From an uncultured Bacteroidales bacterium (GTDB lineage Bacteria > Bacteroidota > Bacteroidia > Bacteroidales > Marinilabiliaceae): a stretch of 12,933 nucleotides of DNA. Position 1 is the first letter of the stretch. The number at the start of each line of letters is the position of its first letter. Of the stretch, positions 7,161 to 12,933 are shown piece after piece. Under the pieces are notes generated by a model. It had not been told where the DNA came from. It did not search any database and was given only the letters and a program-made list of their open reading frames with translations. A program made the translations under genes and the position numbers. The stretch is taken from NCBI GenBank assembly GCA_937892095.1, contig CALAVC010000102.1, positions 1 to 12,933 on the forward strand, given 5' to 3'.

Positions 7161-8387
7161 TTAGCTAAGCATATTTTTAGCAAACTCCACACCATTGAGT
7201 AGTGTGTCGATGTCGTTTTCTGTGGTATACATGGCCACAGATGCACGGACGGTGCCTACTATGCCGAGTCGTTCCATAAGAGGTTGCGCACAATGATGTC
7301 CTGTGCGAACGGCAATGCCCATTTTGTCGAGAATCATACCGACATCGTAGGGGTGTGATTTGCCAACGAGGAAAGACACTGCACTGCTATGGTTTGTTGC
7401 TTCGCCAACTATGCGTATGCCTCCTATTGTTTTGAGCCCATTTATTATCTTGTCGACAAGTTGTTTTTCGTGTTGTTCAATTATGGGCAAGCCAACAGAA
7501 TCGACGAAATCTAATGCCGTTGCCAAGCCTACTGCCGCCACGTAATCGGGCGTTCCGGCTTCGAAGCGAAGTGGTGGGTCGGCAAAGGTTGTACCAGCAA
7601 AGCTAACCTTGTCGATCATTTCGCCGCCACCCATCCATGGCTGCATATCTTGCAAGATTTCTTTGCGTCCGTAGAGTGCACCCGAACCAAGTGGTGCGTA
7701 GACTTTATGACCAGAGAATGCAAGAAAATCACAATCTAAATCGACCACATCGATGACAGTGTGTGGCACGCTCTGTGCAGCATCGACAACTGCAATGGCA
7801 CCAACAGCATGTGCCATTTGACATATTTTCTTGATGTCGTTGACTGTCCCCATTACGTTGGATACGTGCGTAATGCTAACAATCTTAGTGCGACTACAAA
7901 GTATTTTTTCAAGGCTATGCAGGTCGAGTTCTCCGTTATCGGTGATGTCAATGACGCGAAGTGTTGCACCTATTCGTTCGCACAGAAGCTGCCAAGGGAC
8001 AATGTTTGAATGATGTTCCATTTGACTGACAACGACTTCATCGCCAACGTGCAGACGTGTGTTGCCGTAGGCGTTGGCAACAAGATTGATTGCCTCTGTC
8101 GTGTTGCGTACGAAAACTATGCTTGAATGTTCGGCTGCGTTAATATGCTTTGCAACCGTCTTGCGAGCATTTTCGTAATGTTCGGTACATACGTTGCTCA
8201 GATGATGTACTCCACGATGTATATTGGCATTTTGCTTTCTGTATATATCCGCACATGCTTCAATTACTTGCGTAGGTTTCTGAGTTGTAGCACCATTGTC
8301 GAGGTACGTTAATGGGCGACCATATATTTTTTCGGTTAGGATTGGGAAGTATTGCCTAACGTCTGCAAGTGATATTTTTTCGTTCAT
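7161..8387 (-). CDS. sufS: Cysteine desulfurase SufS (class-V aminotransferase fold, group II)
   Basis: SufS takes sulfur from L-cysteine, leaving alanine, and holds it as a persulfide for Fe-S cluster assembly. The 408-residue length is typical. The pyridoxal phosphate lysine is Lys228 in AFSGHKVYAPLG. His125 (MEHHSN) and Asp202 (VDAAQS) are the expected cofactor contacts. The sulfur-carrying cysteine is Cys366 in RTGHHCAQP, the short-loop form that separates SufS from IscS/NifS. The N-terminus (FPIL..IYGRPLTYLDNGATTQKP) is also SufS-like. Its ATG overlaps the sufD stop as ATGA, suggesting translational coupling. It is the last gene of the suf cluster. A partner such as SufE or SufU, which usually boosts SufS activity, is not found here. 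Confidence 0.96.
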   Translation of the reverse strand: MNEKISLADVRQYFPILTEKIYGRPLTYLDNGATTQKPTQVIEACADIYRKQNANIHRGVHHLSNVCTEHYENARKTVAKHINAAEHSSIVFVRNTTEAINLVANAYGNTRLHVGDEVVVSQMEHHSNIVPWQLLCERIGATLRVIDITDNGELDLHSLEKILCSRTKIVSITHVSNVMGTVNDIKKICQMAHAVGAIAVVDAAQSVPHTVIDVVDLDCDFLAFSGHKVYAPLGSGALYGRKEILQDMQPWMGGGEMIDKVSFAGTTFADPPLRFEAGTPDYVAAVGLATALDFVDSVGLPIIEQHEKQLVDKIINGLKTIGGIRIVGEATNHSSAVSFLVGKSHPYDVGMILDKMGIAVRTGHHCAQPLMERLGIVGTVRASVAMYTTENDIDTLLNGVEFAKNMLS

Positions 8388-9454
8388 TCGATTTCGTCTG
8401 TTTTTGTAAGGCTGTTAGTGAGCTCTGTGCGTATGTCTTCAGCTGGTATTTTTGCCAAGACTTCACTCAAAAAAGCAGCGGAGAGCAACTGACGTGCTGT
8501 GTTTTCATCTATGCCACGTTGTTGCATATAGAAGAGTTGAGTGGCATCGAGCTGACCAGTTGTTGCACCGTGACTACACTTCACATCGTCGGCATATATT
8601 TCGAGTTGTGGTTTGGCATAGGCATGTGCTTTTTCAGAGTTTAGCATGTGTCGGTTGACTTGCGAGGCCATTGTCTTCTGCGAGCCTTGTGGCACAACTA
8701 TTAACCCACTAAATGAAATTTTGCTCTCGTCGTTGGCAATGCCTTTGAAGAGTTGATTGCTTGAGCAATTGCCAACAAGGTGTCTGACGGTAGTGACGTT
8801 ATCGACCTTATGGTCTTGGTCGGCACGATAGATGCCTCCCATTTCAAGAGACGCACCTTCGCCAAGTAGCTGCACGTCTACTTCGTTGCGAGCAATGACC
8901 GATTGGGTGTTTTGAAGGAATAAATACGTATGCGAATCAGCACTTTGTGATATTGTCGTTCTGGTGAAAAGCTTATCGGCACTATCTTCAATAAACATTA
9001 GTGCTACGCTTGCATTTTTGCCTACGTTGACCACAAGTTGCACAAGAAGAGGTGCTTGATTCTGTTGCCTAATGACTAACTCTGCTTGCGTGTTTTGGGG
9101 TATACTTACCGACAATCGAGCAACCGAAATTTTGTTACTTTGGCTGTCTGTTGTGAGCATTATGGTTGTTCGCCCGTTGCCAAGCTTAATCTCGTTCGTA
9201 GAGCACGAGGCTACGCATGCCAAATAGTCAAAGAAACGTTCTTCTTGTCCCTTTGAGCGAGCAAGTTCAGATAGCGTGTCAACGTCGGCAGAGGCGACGT
9301 TTTGCTTCTGAAAAGTGCAGTTACCATCTGCGACGACATGTGCATCGGCAGAGTTTTCTATGCCCGAAAATGCCTTTGCTATATTTGTGTATAGCTGATA
9401 TTCACCATGTGGTGCGCTGGCTATCATGGCGGCTAAAGATGATTTTGCAGCCAT
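8384..9454 (-). CDS. sufD: Fe-S cluster assembly protein SufD
   Basis: SufD is the SufB paralogue in the SufBC2D scaffold and is linked to iron entry and complex stability. The protein has 356 residues, shorter than the E. coli form of about 423. The C-terminal beta-helix and helix domain are clear: RHMLNSEKAHAYAKPQLEI (268-286), then YADDVKCSHGATTGQLD (287-303) with conserved His295, then LFYMQQRGID (307-316). The N-terminal half is poorly conserved, as is normal for SufD. It starts 6 bp after the sufC stop and overlaps the sufS start by 4 bp, so the three genes are surely one transcript. The start at 9452-9454 gives MAAKSSLAAM; an alternative nearby start cannot be fully excluded. Confidence 0.93.
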   Translation of the reverse strand: MAAKSSLAAMIASAPHGEYQLYTNIAKAFSGIENSADAHVVADGNCTFQKQNVASADVDTLSELARSKGQEERFFDYLACVASCSTNEIKLGNGRTTIMLTTDSQSNKISVARLSVSIPQNTQAELVIRQQNQAPLLVQLVVNVGKNASVALMFIEDSADKLFTRTTISQSADSHTYLFLQNTQSVIARNEVDVQLLGEGASLEMGGIYRADQDHKVDNVTTVRHLVGNCSSNQLFKGIANDESKISFSGLIVVPQGSQKTMASQVNRHMLNSEKAHAYAKPQLEIYADDVKCSHGATTGQLDATQLFYMQQRGIDENTARQLLSAAFLSEVLAKIPAEDIRTELTNSLTKTDEIE

Positions 9455-9460
9455 AGATGT

Positions 9461-10213
9461 TTAATCTTTAAATTGTTCTTTTATCCAGTCGTAGCCACGT
9501 TTTTCGAGGTCGAGAGCGAGCGATTTGTCGCCAGTTAGGACAATGCGTCCATGGTAGAGGATATGGATATAGTCTGGCACAATGTAGTCGAGCAGACGTT
9601 GATAGTGCGTGATGACGATTGTGGAGTTGTTGTCTGATTTTAGCTTTGTAACTCCCTGAGCGACAATACGTAGGGCATCTATGTCGAGACCAGAATCTGT
9701 TTCGTCGAGTATGCGCAATGTCGGCTCAAGCATTGCCATTTGGAATATTTCGTTTTTCTTTTTTTCGCCCCCTGAGAAGCCTTCGTTGACAGATCGATTG
9801 GTCAGATTGGAATCAATCTCAACGATTTTCTTTTTCTCGCGCATCAGCTTTAAGAAATCGGCAGCCGATAAGGGTTCGAGACCTTGGTATTTACGTTTGC
9901 CATTGAGGGCAGCACGCAAAAAGTTGGTCATTGAGACTCCGGGGATTTCTACAGGATATTGGAATGACAAGAATAGTCCTTCGTTGGCTCTGTCTTCGGG
10001 TTTCATATCGAGCAAATTCTTGCCGTTGAAGGTAACTTGCCCTTGCGTGATGGTGTAGGCGGGATGCCCAGCCAAGACAGCAGATAGCGTACTCTTGCCC
10101 GAACCATTGGGTCCCATTATGGCATGCGTCTCACCTGCTTTGATGTCAAGGTTTATGCCCCGTAATATTTCTTTGCCTTCTACTGTTGCGTGTAGATTTT
10201 CTATATGTAGCAT
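9461..10213 (-). CDS. sufC: Fe-S cluster assembly ATPase SufC
   Basis: SufC is the ABC-type ATPase that binds SufB and SufD and drives the conformational change needed for cluster formation. It is soluble and not a transporter. All nucleotide-binding motifs are present in 250 residues: Walker A GPNGSGKST (34-42), Q-loop Gln85 (FLSFQYPVEIPG), signature FSGGEKKKNEI (146-156), Walker B LRILDETDSGLD (166-177, Glu171) and switch His203. E. coli-type SufC usually reads LSGGEKKR and LDESDSGLD, so the differences here are conservative. It follows sufB by 27 bp. The region before its ATG is A-rich (aaaaaaaagacaa), a common Bacteroidetes style of ribosome binding site. Confidence 0.97.
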   Translation of the reverse strand: MLHIENLHATVEGKEILRGINLDIKAGETHAIMGPNGSGKSTLSAVLAGHPAYTITQGQVTFNGKNLLDMKPEDRANEGLFLSFQYPVEIPGVSMTNFLRAALNGKRKYQGLEPLSAADFLKLMREKKKIVEIDSNLTNRSVNEGFSGGEKKKNEIFQMAMLEPTLRILDETDSGLDIDALRIVAQGVTKLKSDNNSTIVITHYQRLLDYIVPDYIHILYHGRIVLTGDKSLALDLEKRGYDWIKEQFKD

Positions 10214-10240
10214 TTGTCTTTTTTTTCGTGGTTTGAATGT

Positions 10241-11689
10241 TTAGCCTACGCTATTTTCGAGCGATATTTGCAAGAGTTTCTGAGCTTCGATGGCGAACTC
10301 CATTGGCAGTCGGCTAAGGACATCGCGAGCATAGCCATTGACAATGAGTCCGATGGCCTCCTCGGTGCCTATGCCACGTTGATTGCAATAGAATAATTGG
10401 TCTTCGCTTATTTTGCTTGTTGTTGCTTCGTGCTCTATTTGTGCTGTTGGATTGGCGACATCGGCATAGGGGAATGTGTGTGCACCACACTTATCGCCCA
10501 ACAATAGGCTGTCGCATTGGGAATAGTTGCGAGCTCCTGTTGCAGAAGGTGTTACTTTGACAAGTCCGCGATATGAGTTCTGACTTTTGCCTGCCGATAT
10601 GCCTTTCGAGATGATTGTGCTACGAGTATTTTTGCCCACATGTATCATCTTGGTGCCAGTGTCGGCTTGCTGCATATTGTTGGTTAGTGCTACCGAATAA
10701 AATTCGCCTATTGCGCCATCGCCTCTGAGTATGCAAGATGGGTATTTCCACGTGATGGCAGAACCCGTTTCTACTTGCGTCCACGAGACTTTAGATCGTG
10801 TTCCACGGACGAGTGCTCTCTTGGTTACGAAATTATATATGCCACCTCGTCCTTCTTTGTCGCCCGGATACCAATTCTGAACCGTCGAATATTTTACTTC
10901 GGCACGATTCTCGGTTATTATTTCTACTATGGCAGCATGTAGTTGATTTTCGTCGCGCATGGGGGCTGTGCAACCCTCTAAGTAGCTGACGTAGGAGTCT
11001 TCATCAGCAATGATGAGTGTGCGCTCGAACTGGCCTGTCTCTTGTGCATTAATGCGGAAATATGTACTCAACTCCATTGGACATCGTATGCCACGTGGTA
11101 TGTAGACGAACGAGCCATCGGAGAAAACGGCAGAGTTAAGAGCTGCGAAATAGTTATCTGATGCTGGGACGACCTTGCCAAGATATTTTTTTACGAGGTC
11201 GGGATGCGTACGGACGGCTTCGCTTATGGGACAGAAAATTATGCCGTCCTTTGCAAGCCTCTCGCGATAGGTTGTAGAGACGCTCGTCGAGTCGAGAACG
11301 GCATCAATGGCCACACCAGCAAGTTGCTTTTGTTCGTAGGTAGGAATGCCGAGCTTGTCGAATGTTCGACGAATCTCTGGGTCTACTTCGTCGAGGCTTC
11401 CTAATTTCTCACGTTTACGCGGAGCGGCGTAGTAGATTATTTGTTGAAGGTCGATATGTGGGACGTTGAGGTGCGCCCAATCGGGTTGTTCCATTTTTTG
11501 TAGTTGCTCGAAGGCTTTTAGTCGAAATTCGAGCATAAAGTCTGGTTCGCCCTTTAGTCGCGAGATTGTGCGTATGGTCTCTTCGTTTAGTCCGCGAGGG
11601 ATTGTTTCCGTTTCTATTTCGGACGAGAAACCATATTTATACTTTTCGTCCGTCGCTGCGTTTATGATGTCTTCTGAATTCTGCGACAT
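10241..11689 (-). CDS. sufB: Fe-S cluster assembly scaffold SufB
   Basis: SufB is the main scaffold on which Fe-S clusters form in the SufBC2D complex, receiving sulfur from SufS. With the start chosen here it has 482 residues, matching the usual length in this phylum. Features include VPASDNYFAALNSAVFSDGS (175-194), IPRGIRCPMELSTYFRIN (197-214) and YLEGCTAP (236-243). The key Cys401 is in GDKCGAHTFPYAD (398-410), the counterpart of E. coli Cys405. EHEATTSKISEDQLFYCNQR follows (419-438). I chose the ATG at 11687-11689 (MSQNSEDI) because aaaggg lies 6 nt upstream. A TTG at 11711-11713 would add eight residues, but it overlaps the promoter -7 box. sufB is the first gene of the operon. Confidence 0.97.
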   Translation of the reverse strand: MSQNSEDIINAATDEKYKYGFSSEIETETIPRGLNEETIRTISRLKGEPDFMLEFRLKAFEQLQKMEQPDWAHLNVPHIDLQQIIYYAAPRKREKLGSLDEVDPEIRRTFDKLGIPTYEQKQLAGVAIDAVLDSTSVSTTYRERLAKDGIIFCPISEAVRTHPDLVKKYLGKVVPASDNYFAALNSAVFSDGSFVYIPRGIRCPMELSTYFRINAQETGQFERTLIIADEDSYVSYLEGCTAPMRDENQLHAAIVEIITENRAEVKYSTVQNWYPGDKEGRGGIYNFVTKRALVRGTRSKVSWTQVETGSAITWKYPSCILRGDGAIGEFYSVALTNNMQQADTGTKMIHVGKNTRSTIISKGISAGKSQNSYRGLVKVTPSATGARNYSQCDSLLLGDKCGAHTFPYADVANPTAQIEHEATTSKISEDQLFYCNQRGIGTEEAIGLIVNGYARDVLSRLPMEFAIEAQKLLQISLENSVG

Positions 11690-11695
11690 TTTATA

Positions 11696-11701
11696 CCCTT
11701 T
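11696..11701 (-). promoter_or_regulatory. Ribosome binding site that fixes the sufB start
   Basis: The minus strand reads aaaggg followed by tataaa and the ATG at 11687-11689, a spacing of 6 nt. This favours that ATG over the upstream in-frame TTG, which falls inside the promoter and would probably not be transcribed. Confidence 0.55.
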
Positions 11702-11710
11702 AGTAACTTG

Positions 11711-11741
11711 CAAAAATAGTTATTTGCACCTAAGAATCAAA
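11711..11741 (-). promoter_or_regulatory. Bacteroidetes-type promoter of the suf operon
   Basis: On the minus strand TTTG (11741-11738) is followed by 19 nt and then TATTTTTG (11718-11711). This fits the known Bacteroides vegetative-sigma consensus TTTG, 19-21 nt, TAnnTTTG exactly. Transcription should begin a few bases after 11711, leaving a leader of only about 15-20 nt before the sufB ATG. So short a leader leaves no room for a riboswitch. Control by iron or oxidative stress, if any, would have to act on the promoter or further upstream. I see no convincing operator. Confidence 0.8.
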
Positions 11742-11811
11742 CTTTTTACTTCCAACTGGATCACCCCAAACCTCTTAGAGCAAGTTATTTGTGTGTTATT
11801 GGAAGATATAG

Positions 11812-11831
11812 AAAAAAGCTTGAGGCGCTTT
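11812..11831 (-). terminator. Weak candidate terminator of the acyltransferase gene
   Basis: On the minus strand AAAGC, a 7-nt loop and GCTTT are followed by further T residues (11831 down to 11812), about 60 bp past the acyltransferase stop. The stem has only five pairs and shares its T residues with the tail, so it is marginal. The 178 bp between this gene and sufB hold no other gene that I can support. Confidence 0.3.
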
Positions 11832-11891
11832 ATTTAGTTGTCGAAATTTGAGGGCAGTCAGAACGCTGTCGACACGAAGAGCAAAGACACA

Positions 11892-12869
11892 CTAAATTAC
11901 TTTGCAAATAAGCTTATCTACGAATGACCTTACCACCACAACAAGCTTATGAAAAAGATATGCAAGAAATATGTCTGACAAAACAACAAGCAAGCATAAG
12001 AAATAGGGTTGTCGGTCAGGTAAACATTCCTTGTGCGTAATAAAGAAGTAGATAGGGATATACTGAATTAAAAACATTTCCAACGAAATGGAACTAACGA
12101 ACGAGGTCAACTTGTTAGCCTTAAAATTGGGGGCAATATACATTAACAAGAAGCAAGATATAATGTCAGAAGCAAACGACAAATTATTGCTATATGAGTA
12201 AACATAATTACGAACGACAAACACTAATATTAAAAGAAAAATTAGAGCTTGCCACACGAGCATGCGTTTCTTAAAATACTTGTCGAAAAGTGCAAAGAAC
12301 ATCCCGATACAAAAACCCGGACAAACCATATAGCGATGACGTGGCCACCACCATAGATGTAAAATATGTGCGCAAGCAATGTATGCAATGACGAGCAACG
12401 AGACAAGAAGCACATTGACATAGACGGGACGCTGTGAATAACTAAAAACGAGAGCAAAGAACACGTAGAAAAGAGCTAAACACCAGATAAACCACGATGT
12501 TGGATATATGACAGAATTATAAAAAACAATTGGAATATTGTGTAATACACGATAGAGCAAATAACAAGGAAATATTAAAAGATAGGGGACAAATAGCTTG
12601 GTTAGCGAACGAGGGACAAAACCCTTGATATAATCGGGATTTCGGATTACAGAATGGACGAGTCCATATCCAGACATAGCAAAAAATAACCACATCGTTA
12701 CCCAACCTAAACAACGACCACCATAATACGTCAGCAAACAATTTACACCCTCATTGTATGTATGAGAAAGTATAATGATAAAGACCATTAATGTTTTTAG
12801 GATATTTACCTTGTTTTTATCGTAGTTGTAGAGCGGATGAAAAAGATATGTTCTTATTACCGATGGCAT
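11892..12869 (-). CDS. Integral membrane acyltransferase, acyltransferase-3 family
   Basis: Proteins of this family move acyl groups (often acetyl) onto sugars of lipopolysaccharide, capsule or peptidoglycan, or onto other envelope molecules, at the cytoplasmic membrane. The 325 residues contain about ten hydrophobic segments, near 23-40, 55-74, 92-108, 119-143, 150-172, 181-196, 203-222, 230-247, 262-278 and 288-312. The first segment ends in FIIILSHTY, with His36 in the place of the family's conserved histidine. WLFFAMSGYGLV (60-71) resembles the usual 'FF..SGF' motif, and FVPRSLTKLFVPYL (84-97) the usual basic loop. Sequence identity to the family is visibly loose, so the substrate cannot be predicted. 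The neighbouring Fe-S operon has its own promoter, so a functional link is unlikely. The ATG at 12867-12869 sits close to the window edge. Confidence 0.75.
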   Translation of the reverse strand: MPSVIRTYLFHPLYNYDKNKVNILKTLMVFIIILSHTYNEGVNCLLTYYGGRCLGWVTMWLFFAMSGYGLVHSVIRNPDYIKGFVPRSLTKLFVPYLLIFPCYLLYRVLHNIPIVFYNSVIYPTSWFIWCLALFYVFFALVFSYSQRPVYVNVLLVSLLVIAYIACAHILHLWWWPRHRYMVCPGFCIGMFFALFDKYFKKRMLVWQALIFLLILVFVVRNYVYSYSNNLSFASDIISCFLLMYIAPNFKANKLTSFVSSISLEMFLIQYIPIYFFITHKECLPDRQPYFLCLLVVLSDIFLAYLFHKLVVVVRSFVDKLICKVI

Positions 12870-12874
12870 AAATT

Positions 12875-12886
12875 AAACGTACGTTT
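12875..12886. promoter_or_regulatory. 12-bp palindrome just ahead of the acyltransferase start
   Basis: The sequence aaacgtacgttt is a perfect palindrome 5 bp upstream of the acyltransferase ATG. It could be an operator or fall within the ribosome binding region, but a palindrome this short can occur by chance. I found no exact TTG/TAnnTTTG promoter in the 64 bp visible upstream of the gene. Confidence 0.2.
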
Positions 12887-12933
12887 TTAATCGTCCACGA
12901 ATCTATAAATAATATTACAAACAAAAGCTATCC

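Noticed and set aside
11690..11713. Upstream TTG start for SufB, adding eight residues.
   Set aside because: The codon overlaps the promoter -7 box and so probably lies outside the mRNA. The ATG at 11687-11689 has a good upstream aaaggg and gives the normal N-terminus.
1..12933. CRISPR array, tRNA, rRNA, phage genes, toxin-antitoxin pairs or a defence system.
   Set aside because: I saw no regularly spaced repeats, no tRNA-like sequences and no small paired genes. The spaces between genes are short and are accounted for by IS remnants, hairpins and promoters.

Overview
The window looks like chromosomal DNA from a member of the order Bacteroidales. The evidence is a canonical Bacteroidetes promoter (TTTG, 19 nt, TATTTTTG) ahead of a sufBCDS operon. 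In addition, GyrA reads like Porphyromonas/Bacteroides-type GyrA, and exported proteins have leader peptides ending in '..AFGQ' or '..LVAQ'. Family-level placement is my inference from remembered homologues, not a search. Every intact gene is on the minus strand, so transcription runs from the right edge towards the left. The only plus-strand coding traces are remnants of an IS982-family transposase.

Layout from right to left, in the direction of transcription: (1) 11892-12869 is a multi-membrane acyltransferase-3-type protein. (2) A well-formed promoter at 11711-11741 drives sufB-sufC-sufD-sufS (11689 to 7161), a tightly packed Fe-S cluster assembly operon with gaps of 27 and 6 bp and a 4-bp ATGA overlap. 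(3) A 166-bp spacer carries a nested inverted repeat and leads into gyrA (6994-4442). A secreted TPR protein follows 41 bp later (4400-3243) and ends in an intrinsic terminator. (4) A short exopolyphosphatase/GppA-type gene (3105-2188) comes next. (5) The left 2.2 kb is accessory DNA: an IS982 transposase remnant whose right end abuts the ppx stop codon, an uncharacterised exported protein of about 518 residues, a strong hairpin, and the right end of a second, divergent IS982 copy leaving the window at base 1.

SufB, SufC and SufD form the scaffold complex and SufS supplies sulfur from cysteine. GyrA needs GyrB, which is not in the window. Most of the window is ordinary housekeeping DNA, and I do not see a complete new system. 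The part most worth a second look is the IS-flanked gene at the left. Its ATG and signal peptide are separated from the 509-codon body by a run of nine T residues that is one base too long, which suggests phase variation, a young null allele or a sequencing error. The body also contains two copies of a 'LKNGS...DGS.FV.K' module.
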